13,191 nucleotides of DNA, from the NCBI GenBank assembly GCA_017308345.1, contig JAFKFE010000259.1:1-13191 (forward strand), read 5' to 3'. Position numbers and translations under genes: made by a program. Shown piece after piece: positions 1 to 6,979 of the stretch. The notes beneath the pieces are model-generated. The model did no database searches, was not told the origin of the DNA, and was given only the letters and a program-made list of their open reading frames with translations. The first letter of the stretch is position 1. Each line of letters opens with the position of its first letter. This DNA comes from Alphaproteobacteria bacterium. GTDB lineage: Bacteria; Pseudomonadota; Alphaproteobacteria; Rhizobiales; Rhizobiaceae.

Positions 1-819
1 GATCGGCTCGACGATCACGTCGACCTTGCCGCCGAAGCCGCCGCCGACGGTGCCGCCGACGAAGTGCAGCTTCGAGCCCGGCATCTGCAGGATGATCGAG
101 GTGTTGTCGAGGGTGAAGAACATCGCCTGCGTGTTGGTGTAGCAGGTGAAGCGGTCATTGCCCTCGGGCGCCACCACGCAGCCGGTGGTCTCGGTCGGCG
201 CATGCTCGATCGGCGAGGACTGGTAGCTCTGTTCGAGGATATGGTCCGCCTGGGCGAAGCCCGCCTCGACGTCGCCGAAGCGCACCTTGCGGCACTCGCC
301 GCTGTCATATCGGTAGTAGTTCTGGCCGTGATACTCGTTGACCAAAGGCGCGCCGGGCTTCAGCGCCTCCTCCATGTCGAAGACGGCCGGAAGCACCTCA
401 TAGTCGACCCTGACCTTGGCGGCGGCTTCCTGCGCCGCGCGCTCGGTCTCGGCCAGCACCGCCACCACGGACTCGCCCTTCCAGCGCACCTTGCCGTCGG
501 CCAGCACGGTCTCGTCCTCCGGCCCGATCTGGATCAGGATCAGGATGGTGTAGACGTTGTGCGGTACGTCCTTGGCGGTGAGGATTTTCACCACGCCTGG
601 GTGCTTCTCCGCCTCTGAGGTGTCGATCGAGCGGATGCGGGCGTGGTGGTGCGGGCTGCGCACCATCTTCAGATGCAGCATGCCCGGAAAATTGCGGTCG
701 GCGAAATAGGCGGTCTTGCCGGTGACATGTCCCGGCGAATCGAGCCGCGGACGACCCTGGCCGATCTCGTGCAGGCCGTCCTTGCGGACATCGGCGAAAT
801 AATCCTTGCGCAGTTCCAT
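1..819 (-). CDS. Molybdenum hydroxylase large (molybdopterin-binding) subunit, xanthine dehydrogenase family; C-terminus outside window
   Basis: This is the N-terminal 273 residues of the catalytic subunit of a three-subunit molybdenum hydroxylase (CoxL/XdhB-like). The family hydroxylates aldehydes, purines, N-heterocycles or CO at a molybdopterin cofactor. The ATG at 819-817 opens MELRKDYFADVRKDGL and is preceded by AGGAAC, which overlaps the stop of the 2Fe-2S gene; the gap is only 9 bases, so translation is probably coupled. The early part has the usual features: a GRPRLDSPGHVTGKTAYFAD segment (about residues 22-41), then VRSPHHHARI, then DVPHN. Near the window edge is GGTVGGGFGGK (residues about 255-265), the glycine-rich Mo-cofactor loop. 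The active-site loop that separates CO dehydrogenases from other members, and the catalytic Glu, lie beyond position 1. The superfamily is clear but the substrate is unknown. The frame is open to the edge with no lesion. Confidence 0.93.
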   Translation of the reverse strand, partial: MELRKDYFADVRKDGLHEIGQGRPRLDSPGHVTGKTAYFADRNFPGMLHLKMVRSPHHHARIRSIDTSEAEKHPGVVKILTAKDVPHNVYTILILIQIGPEDETVLADGKVRWKGESVVAVLAETERAAQEAAAKVRVDYEVLPAVFDMEEALKPGAPLVNEYHGQNYYRYDSGECRKVRFGDVEAGFAQADHILEQSYQSSPIEHAPTETTGCVVAPEGNDRFTCYTNTQAMFFTLDNTSIILQMPGSKLHFVGGTVGGGFGGKVDVIVEPI

Positions 820-828
820 GGCTGTTCC

Positions 829-1311
829 TCAGGCGGCGTTCTGCGAGTTGGCGCGCGCGGCGGTCAGCACCGCCTGGATGATCGGCTCGTAACCGGTGCA
901 GCGGCAGATGTTGCCCGACAGCGCCTCGACCACGTCCTCGCGGCTCGGGTTCGGCGTGCGGTCGAGCAGCACTTTGGCGGCCATGATCATGCCCGGCGTG
1001 CAGAAGCCGCACTGGGTGGCGAAAGCATCGAGGAAGGCGCGCTGCAGCGGATGCAGCACGCCGCTCTCGGCGAGGCCGGCCGTCGTCTTGATGTCGGCGC
1101 CGTTGCAGGTCTCGGCCAGCGTCAGGCAGGAGAGCCTCAGTTCTCCGTCGATGATGACCGAGCAGGCGCCGCATGTGCCCTGATGGCAGCCGCCTTTCGG
1201 CGAGGTGTCGCCGATCTTGTCGCGCAGTGCGTGGAGCAGCGTCGTTCCGCTTTCGACGAACTCGGCTTTCTCCGAGCCGTTGAGTGTGAATTGGACAGGT
1301 ACCTTCGCCAT
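829..1311 (-). CDS. Molybdenum hydroxylase small subunit, (2Fe-2S)-binding (CoxS/XdhC-like)
   Basis: This is the electron-transfer subunit carrying two [2Fe-2S] clusters, which passes electrons from the Mo centre to FAD. The 160 residues are the normal length for the family. The N-terminal plant-ferredoxin-like domain has Cys42, Cys47, Cys50 and Cys62 (GCHQGTCGAC...SC). The C-terminal helical domain has Cys101, Cys104, Cys136 and Cys138 (CGFCTPG and CRCTGY). All eight cluster ligands are therefore present. The ATG at 1311 has a strong ribosome site (GGGAGGA) a few bases upstream. The gene lies between the FAD gene (58-base gap) and the Mo-subunit gene (9-base gap) on the same strand. The ending ARANSQNAA is a short, poorly conserved tail. 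The family is certain; the physiological substrate of the complex is not. Confidence 0.96.
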   Translation of the reverse strand: MAKVPVQFTLNGSEKAEFVESGTTLLHALRDKIGDTSPKGGCHQGTCGACSVIIDGELRLSCLTLAETCNGADIKTTAGLAESGVLHPLQRAFLDAFATQCGFCTPGMIMAAKVLLDRTPNPSREDVVEALSGNICRCTGYEPIIQAVLTAARANSQNAA

Positions 1312-1369
1312 TTTTCCTCCCTGCGCGCTTGCCCGGATGAACCGGACAGACGCGCGCCCCCCACGAATG

Positions 1370-2164
1370 TCAGCTCAGCAACAGTCGCCCGAGATGGACC
1401 GGCAGGACCTGGGCGCGGTACCAGGCACTGGCGACCGGGTCGGTGATCGGCGAGATGCCTTCGCCCGCGGCGGCAAGCGCCGGCGCGATCTCCTGCGGCG
1501 TGAGCTTGCAGCCGAGCAGCGCCTTCTCCGTCGCTAAAGCGCGTATCGGCCTATCGGCCATGCAGCCCAGCGCGATCCGCGCCGAGGTCACCGTGCCGTC
1601 CGCCGTCCGCTGTAGAAGTGCCGCGATGCTCAGCACCGACACGCCTTTCGGCTTGACGCGCGACACTTTCAGGAAGCGGAAGCTCTCCGCCCCGGGCAGT
1701 GAAAAGCCGACAGCCGTGACGATGGCGCGGCTGGTGTCGCGGCTGGCCAGGAAGGTCTCGACCGGCATTTCGCCGTCGTCGGTGACGACCGTCGCATCCA
1801 GCGCCAGTAACGCCGCGGCGAAGTCGCCATAGGGGGCGGGCGCGAACAGATTGCCGCCGACCGTCGCCATATTGCGGATCGCCGGTCCGCCGACAGCGCG
1901 CGCGGCCGGCGCGAGCGCGGCAAGGCCGGGGTGGCCGGCAATTGCCGCCATGGTGACCGAAGCGCCGAGCCGGACCTTGTCGCCGGTAACCGCGATCCGC
2001 GATAGGCCTGGATCGTCGACGCGGATCAGGCTGGAGACGGAAACGTCGCCTTCATTGGCCGCACGGATGACAAGCGTGCCGCCGCCAAGATAGCGGGTGC
2101 CCGACGCCTGCAACGCGGTGTTGGCGTCTTTCACGCTCGAAAAAGTCCGTAGCGCAAGCGACAT
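1370..2164 (-). CDS. Molybdenum hydroxylase medium subunit, FAD-binding (CoxM/CutM-like)
   Basis: This is the flavin subunit of the same molybdenum hydroxylase. It accepts electrons from the 2Fe-2S subunit and hands them to the terminal acceptor. The 264 residues are somewhat short for the family, which is often about 270-300. The two FAD-binding signatures of the PCMH-type fold are visible: YLGGGTLVIRA at residues 25-35 and RNMATVGGNLF at 97-107, followed by PYGDFAAALLALDA. The C-terminal half (from about residue 160) matches the CO dehydrogenase flavoprotein C-terminal domain in style, including the segment SARIALGCMADRPIRA. The ATG at 2164 lies 12 bases after the stop of the SRPBCC gene, so the two are almost certainly co-transcribed. 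The order FAD, 2Fe-2S, Mo is common for bacterial operons of this type. Confidence 0.94.
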   Translation of the reverse strand: MSLALRTFSSVKDANTALQASGTRYLGGGTLVIRAANEGDVSVSSLIRVDDPGLSRIAVTGDKVRLGASVTMAAIAGHPGLAALAPAARAVGGPAIRNMATVGGNLFAPAPYGDFAAALLALDATVVTDDGEMPVETFLASRDTSRAIVTAVGFSLPGAESFRFLKVSRVKPKGVSVLSIAALLQRTADGTVTSARIALGCMADRPIRALATEKALLGCKLTPQEIAPALAAAGEGISPITDPVASAWYRAQVLPVHLGRLLLS

Positions 2165-2176
2165 GGCGGGCTCCCG

Positions 2177-2620
2177 TCAGCTCTGGCCGGCGAAATGGGC
2201 CTTCAGGGCGTTGAAACCGCCTTGGAAGACGTTGGCGCCCATGCCCTCGGCCAGCTTGTCGGCCTCCTCGGGCGCGGCGTCGAAACTCGCCGTCCATTCG
2301 GCATAGGTACGGTTGCCGTCGGTGACGCGCCGCAATTGCAGCGTCGCCTTGTGGTTGGTGAGCGGCTGCGGCGTTTCGAGGATGGAATAGCTGACCAGGA
2401 AATTTGCGTCGGAGAAGTCGAGCAGTTTCTCCCGCACCGTCGCGCCGCTGACCAGTTTGAAATTACGCACGCAGCCGATCGCGGTGGCGTCCTTGCCGTC
2501 CTCGATATGGCTTTCCACCATGCGCGGATGCCAGCCCGGCAAGCCGTTGAAGTCGCGGATGCGCGCCCAGACCTGCTCGACCGGCGCGTCGATGACGCTG
2601 GAGATGGTGACTTTCGCCAT
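2177..2620 (-). CDS. SRPBCC (polyketide cyclase / START-like) family protein
   Basis: This is a small single-domain protein of 147 residues with the helix-grip fold of the SRPBCC superfamily. Visible marks are the N-terminal strand KVTISSVIDAPVEQVWARI, the segment FNGLPGWHP, a central beta-rich part and a long C-terminal amphipathic helix that ends FNALKAHFAG. These proteins bind a hydrophobic or aromatic ligand in a deep cavity. In CO dehydrogenase operons a related protein, CoxG, helps membrane recruitment or maturation. I do not claim this is CoxG: it looks closer to the general polyketide-cyclase-2 type. An ATG six codons upstream (2638) exists, but AAGGGAAC sits correctly before the ATG at 2620 and the fold starts there. 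It is 12 bases upstream of the FAD-subunit gene, so it belongs to the same operon and probably serves the enzyme or its substrate. Confidence 0.87.
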   Translation of the reverse strand: MAKVTISSVIDAPVEQVWARIRDFNGLPGWHPRMVESHIEDGKDATAIGCVRNFKLVSGATVREKLLDFSDANFLVSYSILETPQPLTNHKATLQLRRVTDGNRTYAEWTASFDAAPEEADKLAEGMGANVFQGGFNALKAHFAGQS

Positions 2621-2658
2621 AGACTGGTTCCCTTGCAAAGATCGGGAGAAGGCTAGGG

Positions 2659-2672
2659 CGGCTGGTCAGCCG
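2659..2672. repeat. Short inverted repeat in the AraC-SRPBCC gap
   Basis: CGGCTGGTCAGCCG forms two 6-base arms around GT. It lies in the 105-base gap between the araC-type gene and the SRPBCC gene. No T-run follows on the minus strand, so it is not a standard terminator. The gap also holds GACTGGTT (2622-2629) and its reverse complement AACCAGTC (2703-2710), which frame the region. It may be an mRNA hairpin between cistrons or chance. Confidence 0.3.
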
Positions 2673-2725
2673 GCGCTTATCAATGCGTCTTGAGTGCGTA
2701 TCAACCAGTCGGAAAAACAGGTGCC

Positions 2726-3553
2726 TCAGGCCGTTGCCCTGGCGGCCTCGCGGTAAAGCGTCGGCGGCACACCGACATGGTCGCGGAAGAAGCGCGAGAA
2801 ATTGCCCTGGGTTGTGAAGCCGAGATTGCAGGCGACCGAGATCAGCGGTTCCTGCGACCACTGCAACTGGCGCACGGCTTCCTCCATGCGCAGCGTGTTC
2901 CAGTAGACGTTGGGCGTCAGGTTGGTCTGTTCCTTGAAGAGCGCGAAAAAGTGTGGCCGGGAGAGGCCGACCGAGCGGGCGACGTCGTCGAAGGAGATAC
3001 GCTCGCAGACATTGGCCTTCATCAACTGGATCGCCTTGCGGACGCGGAAATCGAGCATCGTGTTGATGCGCGCGCGGGCTATCCTCGGCGCTGACGTGTC
3101 GGCTGCGTCGAGCACGCTGTCGATGAAACGCTCGATCTCGTAATTGGCGACGTCGTCGATGCTCTCATTGTCGGTCAGATGATCGAGCAGGTTCGCCGCC
3201 GCCTGGTGCAGCCAGGGCTCCAGCGCGATCGCGGCCTGCGTGAATAGCGGCGCCGATGACGCCAGGTCGCGGCGCCGGCGCGCCCAATCGGGGTCGATGT
3301 AGAAGGCGAGGAACAGGCCGGGCTTGCCGTCATGCGAGAGGGCGTGGCTGTGCGGCTGGAACGAGTTGATGCCGGCCGCGGTGCCGGGCCCAAGCCGCAC
3401 CGTCTCGCGGCCGATGGTCATTTCGCCTGCCGTGCCTTCCAGCCAGATGATGAGATGCGCCTCGCCATGCGCGTGGGTGACGAAGTCGTTGGCGACATTC
3501 AGCACGGATACATGTCCGAACCGGCCCCAATAGAGCCTGATCGCGTCCGTCAT
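2726..3553 (-). CDS. AraC-family transcriptional regulator with N-terminal cupin-like sensor
   Basis: This is a 275-residue transcription factor. Residues about 10-90 form a cupin-like AraC ligand-binding half with histidines (THAHGEAHLIIWLEG, QPHSHALSH). Residues about 170-270 carry the AraC/XylS DNA-binding domain: a first HTH around ISFDDVARSVGLSRPHFFALF (186-206) and a second around LISVACNLGFTTQGNFSRFF (237-256), ending in the typical GVPPTLYR. An in-frame ATG 26 codons upstream (3631) is unlikely to be used, because GGGAGGAAC lies at the right distance from the ATG at 3553. The gene sits between the ABC permease (171-base gap upstream) and the SRPBCC / Mo-hydroxylase genes (105-base gap downstream) on the same strand. 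It is a likely local activator responding to the imported compound or its oxidation product. The effector is unknown. Confidence 0.92.
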   Translation of the reverse strand: MTDAIRLYWGRFGHVSVLNVANDFVTHAHGEAHLIIWLEGTAGEMTIGRETVRLGPGTAAGINSFQPHSHALSHDGKPGLFLAFYIDPDWARRRRDLASSAPLFTQAAIALEPWLHQAAANLLDHLTDNESIDDVANYEIERFIDSVLDAADTSAPRIARARINTMLDFRVRKAIQLMKANVCERISFDDVARSVGLSRPHFFALFKEQTNLTPNVYWNTLRMEEAVRQLQWSQEPLISVACNLGFTTQGNFSRFFRDHVGVPPTLYREAARATA

Positions 3554-3724
3554 GGGTATCGTTCCTCCCGCGGGCGACTGGCCTCCCTTCGCCCGCCCGG
3601 GAATAGTGCTGCCGGGGTGGAGCCGCGTCAAGGCAGGCGGACGCGGCGGAACTTGCGTTCAAAGCGCCGGGACGGATTTTCAGACTGAGCGATAGGAACC
3701 GAACCGAATAGCGCCGGGCAAGTG

Positions 3725-4723
3725 TCAATCGCTGCGCCTGAAATTGCGGATGCGGTCGAACAGCACCGCCAGGATGATCGCGCCGCCGATGAAGGTGCCT
3801 TGCCAGAAGGCGTTGATGCCGAGCAGGCCAAGGCTGTTGCGGATCACCTCGATCAGCGCGGCGCCGACGATGGCGCCGAGCGCGGTGCCGACGCCGCCGG
3901 CGAGATTGGCGCCGCCGATGACGGTGGCGGCGATCACCTGCAGCTCCATGCCGTTGCCGAGATTGGTGGTGACGGCGCCGAGCCACCCGGTCTGGATGAT
4001 GCCGGCAAGCCCTGCCGACAGCGCGGAGATCATGTAGACGGCGACCTTGATCTGCTTGACGGGAACGCCTGTCAGCGTCGCCGCGTGCTCATTGCCGCCG
4101 ATGGCGAAGATGTGCCGGCCGAACTTGGTCCAGCGCAGGATGAAGCCGGTGATCAGCGCCAGGATGATCATGTAGAGCACCGGATTGGCGATGCCGAACA
4201 CCCAGGCGCCGCCGCCCAGCGCCAAGAGCTTCTGGTGATCCGGCCCGAACTGGAACACCACGGTGTTGTTCGAAGCGACCATGGCCAGGCTGCGCGCCAC
4301 CGACAGCATGCCGAGCGTGACCACGAAAGGCGGAAAGCCGAGATAGGCGATGAGCACGCCGTTGAAGGCGCCGACGACCAGGGCGGTGGCGATCGAGGCC
4401 AGGATGCCCACTTCAATCGAATAGCCGGCATGCATGGTCACGGCCAGCACCATCGAGGAAAGGCAGAGCACCGAGCCGACCGACAGATCGATCCCCCCGG
4501 TGATGATGACGAAAGTCATGCCGAGCGCCACGATAGCGGTGAAGGTCACGTTGCGCGTGATGTTGAAGAGGTTCTTCGACGTGGCGAAGGAATCGGTGGC
4601 GACGGACAGGAACAGGCAGGCGAGGATGACCGCGATCACCACCCAGAAGGTCTGGTTGGCGAAAAGCCGCGACAGGAAAGTGTGCTGCTTCTGCGCTATC
4701 GTCTGGTCAAGGGTAACTGCCAT
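3725..4723 (-). CDS. Sugar-type ABC transporter permease (RbsC/FrcC-like, BPD_transp_2 family)
   Basis: This is the inner-membrane channel subunit of a CUT2-type importer for pentoses, hexoses, polyols or similar small solutes. The 332 residues are the usual length. A short cytoplasmic N-terminus leads to the first membrane helix at about residues 26-43. The family hallmark GGIDLSVGS is at 76-84. The cytoplasmic ATPase-contact segment resembles RHIFAIGGNEHAATLTGV (203-220), followed by VIAATVIGGANLAGGVGT (263-280). About eight to ten hydrophobic segments can be counted. The ATG at 4723 is preceded by AGGAAAGG. The gene follows the ATPase gene by 42 bases and is clearly in the same operon. The cognate binding-protein gene lies divergently upstream and is broken (5959-6872). 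The substrate cannot be assigned from the permease alone. Confidence 0.94.
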   Translation of the reverse strand: MAVTLDQTIAQKQHTFLSRLFANQTFWVVIAVILACLFLSVATDSFATSKNLFNITRNVTFTAIVALGMTFVIITGGIDLSVGSVLCLSSMVLAVTMHAGYSIEVGILASIATALVVGAFNGVLIAYLGFPPFVVTLGMLSVARSLAMVASNNTVVFQFGPDHQKLLALGGGAWVFGIANPVLYMIILALITGFILRWTKFGRHIFAIGGNEHAATLTGVPVKQIKVAVYMISALSAGLAGIIQTGWLGAVTTNLGNGMELQVIAATVIGGANLAGGVGTALGAIVGAALIEVIRNSLGLLGINAFWQGTFIGGAIILAVLFDRIRNFRRSD

Positions 4724-4749
4724 TGTCGACCTTTCCTGAGAGGCGGGGA

Positions 4750-4763
4750 CGCGGAATTCCGCG
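4750..4763. repeat. 14-bp perfect palindrome between ATPase and permease genes
   Basis: CGCGGAATTCCGCG is a perfect palindrome in the 42-base gap between the ABC ATPase stop and the permease start. No T-run follows, so it is not a terminator. It could be an intercistronic hairpin that sets relative mRNA levels, or chance in a GC-rich genome. Confidence 0.3.
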
Positions 4764-4765
4764 CG

Positions 4766-5509
4766 TCAGGCCACTTGTTCGATGGCGCCGGTGATCAGCC
4801 CGGTGACTTCCTCGGGCGAACTCGAGGCGATCCTCTTGTCGGCCACTTTCCGGCCGCGCCGCATGACGATGACGCGGTCGGCGACGTCGAAGACGTCGGG
4901 CATGCGGTGGCTGATCAGCACCACGGCGATGCCCTGGTCGCGCAGGTGACGGATGAGGTTGAGCACCTCGGCGACCTGCCTGACCGAGATCGCCGCCGTC
5001 GGTTCGTCCATCAGCACGATCTTGGCCTGCGATAGCATCGTGCGGGCAATCGCCACCGCCTGGCGCTGGCCGCCCGACATCTGCTTGACGAGGTCGCGCG
5101 GCCGCGTCTCGGATTTCAGCTCAGCGAAGAGCTGGCCGGCGCGCTTGTACATAGCGCCATAGTCGAGGACGCGGAACGGTCCCACGCCCTTTCGCAGCTC
5201 ACGGCCGAGATAGACGTTCGCGGCGGCCGTCAGGTTGTTGCAGAGGGCGAGGTCCTGGTGGACTATCTCGATGCCGTGCTGGCGGGCATCGTCTGGCTTG
5301 TGCATGACAAGCTCCTTGCCCTCCAGATGCATGGTGCCGTGGCTCGGCCGGAAATTGCCGGCGATCATCTTCACCAGCGTCGACTTGCCGGCGCCGTTGT
5401 CCCCCATCAGGCCGACGACCTCGCCGGCTTCCAACGAGAACGAGACGTCGTTGACCGCCTGGATGGCGCCGAAATGCTTCGAGATGTTGGCGAGTTCGAG
5501 AACCGACAC
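4766..5509 (-). CDS. Sugar-type ABC transporter ATP-binding protein (single-domain, FrcA-like)
   Basis: This is the ATPase that drives the CUT2-type importer. It has one nucleotide-binding domain, as in FrcA-type systems, instead of the fused double domain of RbsA/XylG. All motifs are intact: Walker A GDNGAGKST (residues 36-44), Q-loop HQDLALCNNL, signature MSGGQRQAVAIART (Met replaces the usual Leu), Walker B IVLMDEPTAA, and the switch His in LISHRMPD. The most likely start is the GTG at 5509-5507 (VSVLELANISK), because GGGGAGG stands 10 bases upstream and the fold begins there, giving 247 residues. An in-frame ATG at 5611 would add 34 residues that look like untranslated leader. This is the first gene of the minus-strand operon, followed by the permease after 42 bases. 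Confidence 0.94.
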   Translation of the reverse strand: MSVLELANISKHFGAIQAVNDVSFSLEAGEVVGLMGDNGAGKSTLVKMIAGNFRPSHGTMHLEGKELVMHKPDDARQHGIEIVHQDLALCNNLTAAANVYLGRELRKGVGPFRVLDYGAMYKRAGQLFAELKSETRPRDLVKQMSGGQRQAVAIARTMLSQAKIVLMDEPTAAISVRQVAEVLNLIRHLRDQGIAVVLISHRMPDVFDVADRVIVMRRGRKVADKRIASSSPEEVTGLITGAIEQVA

Positions 5510-5609
5510 CAGCCTTAAGCCTCCCCAGTTGTTGGCAGCTCCCGCCAAACTGGCAGGTTCCACCCGCTTCACCCTCGTCCTTTTCCTCCCGGACGAGCGT
5601 GACGCATGC

Positions 5610-5638
5610 ATTTAGGCAAAAGCGGACAAGGGCGTCAA
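5610..5638 (-). promoter_or_regulatory. Candidate promoter for the minus-strand ABC operon
   Basis: On the minus strand, TTGACG (5638-5633) is followed after 17 bases by CTAAAT (5615-5610). The -35 box is good and the -10 box is poor. It is about 100 bases upstream of the ATPase start, and the FadR-type site at 5643-5653 lies immediately upstream of the -35 box. This is a pattern match only. Confidence 0.3.
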
Positions 5639-5642
5639 TCAA

Positions 5643-5653
5643 TTGTCAGACGA
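5643..5653. promoter_or_regulatory. Candidate FadR/GntR-type operator (site A)
   Basis: TTGTCAGACGA fits the published FadR-subfamily consensus TNGTNNNACNA and shares TTGTCnGAC with the perfect palindrome at 8020-8034. It lies next to the candidate promoter of the ABC operon. The likely binder is the FCD-type regulator encoded at 9064-9840; this is an inference from motif and proximity. Confidence 0.45.
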
Positions 5654-5683
5654 ATAATTTCGAGTCTCGACGAAAAATCGGTT

Positions 5684-5694
5684 TTGTAGGACAA
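5684..5694. promoter_or_regulatory. Candidate FadR/GntR-type operator (site B)
   Basis: TTGTAGGACAA, inside the inverted repeat TTTGTAGGACAAA (5683-5695), fits TNGTNNNACNA exactly. It is 41 bases (about four helical turns) from site A and just upstream of TTGACG at 5702. The spacing on one DNA face would suit cooperative binding by a dimeric repressor. Confidence 0.45.
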
Positions 5695-5801
5695 ATAGGA
5701 ATTGACGTTGGAGAAAAGCCGATATTAGCTAAGCCTCGGAGGAAGAGTTTTGTCCTCGATCGTCAATGCGGCGAGGAGTGGCAAACGGCTTTATGATCAA
5801 G

Positions 5802-5834
5802 GATCCGCTACGCCCGTATTCGGGCAAACGGATC
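5802..5834 (+). other. Stem-loop in the leader of the binding-protein gene
   Basis: The outer arms GATCCG (5802-5807) and CGGATC (5829-5834) pair, and the inner arms GCCCG (5812-5816) and CGGGC (5821-5825) pair around a TATT loop, with a small internal loop (CTAC against AAA). It sits about 125 bases before the ATG. No T-run follows, so it is not a plain terminator. It does not match a riboswitch class I recognise. Confidence 0.3.
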
Positions 5835-5958
5835 GGAAAATGCTTATCAGCCCGGCCTGGGACACGAACATCGCGGGATGCTCGTCATGGTCCTTGCGCA
5901 TCCGGTCTGGTCGGTGTGGCGGGCACGCGGTGTCCGTCTGTTTCAAGGGAGGACTGAT

Positions 5959-6872
5959 ATGAGGAAAACACTTTTGCTCGCCGCCGTCGCCGCCATGGCG
6001 TTGGGCGCCGGGCCGGCTTTGGCCAAGAAACAGCTCGTCATCGTCGTGAAGGGCCTCGACAATCCATTCTTCGAGGCCATCCATCAGGGTTGCGAGAAGT
6101 GGAACAAGGAAAACGCCAGTTCGGAATATGAATGCTTCTACACGGGCCCGGCATCGACCTCGGACGAAGCCGGCGAAGCGCAGATCGTGCAGGACATGCT
6201 GAGCAAGCCCGATACGGCGGCGATGGCGATCTCGCCGTCGAACGCGCGGCTGAGCGCGCAGACGATCAAGAGCGCCAACCCGACAACTACCTGATGGGCA
6301 AGAAGATCGGCGAGTACATCAAGAAGGCCAAGCCGAACGGCGGCACGATCTGCACGATCGAGGGCAATCCGGCGGCCGACAACATCCTGCGCCGCGCGCA
6401 AGGCATGCGCGATGCGCTGTCGGGCAAGGAAGGCCTTGCGGCACTTGCGGGCGAAGGCGGCTGGACCGAAGTCGCCGGTTGCCCGGTGTTCACCAATGAC
6501 GACGGCGCCAAGGGCGTGCAGGCGATGACCGACATCCTCGCCGCCAATCCGAAGCTAGACGCCTTCGGCATCATGGGCGGCTGGCCGCTGTTCGGCGCCC
6601 CGCAGCCCTATCGCGACCTGTTCAAGCCGATGGCCGACAAGATCGCCAAGAACGAGTTCGTCATCGGCGCCGCCGACACGATCGGCGACGAAGTGGCGAT
6701 CGCCAAGGAGGGCCTGGTGACCGCGCTGGTCGGCCAGCGGCCGTTCGAAATGGGCTACAAGGCGCCTTCGGTCATGCTCGACCTCATCGAAGGCAAGAAG
6801 GTCGACGATCCGGTCTTCACCGGCCTCGACGAATGCACCAAGGAAACCGCCGACACCTGCATCCAGAGGTAG
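5959..6872 (+). pseudogene. Periplasmic sugar-binding protein of ABC transporter, broken by an out-of-frame internal deletion
   Basis: This would be the periplasmic receptor (Peripla_BP_4 / ribose-binding-protein type) for the ABC importer encoded divergently. The ATG at 5959 follows GGGAGGA and opens a signal peptide (MRKTLLLAAVAAMALGAGPALA, likely cleaved after Ala22). The mature part begins KKQLVIVVKGLDNPFFEAI. The frame runs to IKSANP (residue 108), then reads TTT and stops at TGA 6292-6294. The second frame continues from GAC at 6282, with DNYLMGKKIGEYIKK, the lobe-2 core CTIEGNPAADNILRRAQG, and the ending DTCIQR at 6872. The two parts total about 304 residues. Family members usually carry about 25 more at this point, a strand with its acidic loop and a 'KTYLGT'-like lead into DNYLMG. 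I infer loss of roughly 70-80 bases (one more than a multiple of three) through a short CCGAC repeat. Codon use is normal on both sides, so the lesion is recent or an assembly error. Confidence 0.85.
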
Positions 6873-6904
6873 GCGCCGGCCGCGTCCACAGCCAAGTGCA
6901 CATA

Positions 6905-6934
6905 AGGGGCGCCGCGAGGCGCCCCTGGTTTTTT
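6905..6934 (+). terminator. Rho-independent terminator after the binding-protein gene
   Basis: A 9-bp stem (AGGGGCGCC with GGCGCCCCT) closes a GCGA loop. After GG comes a run of six T residues (6929-6934). It lies 33 bases after the stop of the broken binding-protein gene. It works well for the plus strand; the minus-strand side has only a weak T-run, so it would do little for the convergent dehydrogenase gene. Confidence 0.85.
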
Positions 6935-6979
6935 CCAGTCGCCGGTTTTCGCGATCGAACAGGGCAGGGGGCCTGCCGC

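Larger units (their letters stand above)
5510..5958. promoter_or_regulatory. Divergent control region between the ABC operon and the binding-protein gene
   Basis: This 449-base stretch has no convincing gene. It separates the minus-strand ABC ATPase from the plus-strand binding-protein gene, and its middle part (about 5610-5760) is clearly richer in A/T than the flanking genes. It contains two matches to the FadR-type operator consensus (5643-5653 and 5684-5694), a candidate minus-strand promoter (5610-5638) and a stem-loop in the likely leader of the plus gene (5802-5834). A weak plus-strand promoter may start with TTGACG at 5702-5707. The binding-protein gene has a strong ribosome site, GGGAGGA, at 5947-5953. 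Confidence 0.6.

Noticed and set aside
531..546. Short tandem repeat GGATCA (2.7 copies) in the Mo-subunit gene
   Set aside because: It encodes an alternating Ile/Leu strand in frame and does not disturb the protein. It is most simply codon repetition in a beta strand.
2622..2710. 8-bp inverted repeat GACTGGTT / AACCAGTC framing the AraC-SRPBCC gap, as for the ends of a small mobile element
   Set aside because: The arms are short, there is no target-site duplication, and one arm sits inside the leader of the SRPBCC gene. It is probably chance.
3722..5035. A long plus-strand open frame (437 codons) opposite the permease and ATPase genes
   Set aside because: It is antisense to two genes with full sets of family motifs. 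Its translation is rich in Asp, His, Gly and Arg with no recognisable domain, typical of an antisense frame in GC-rich DNA.
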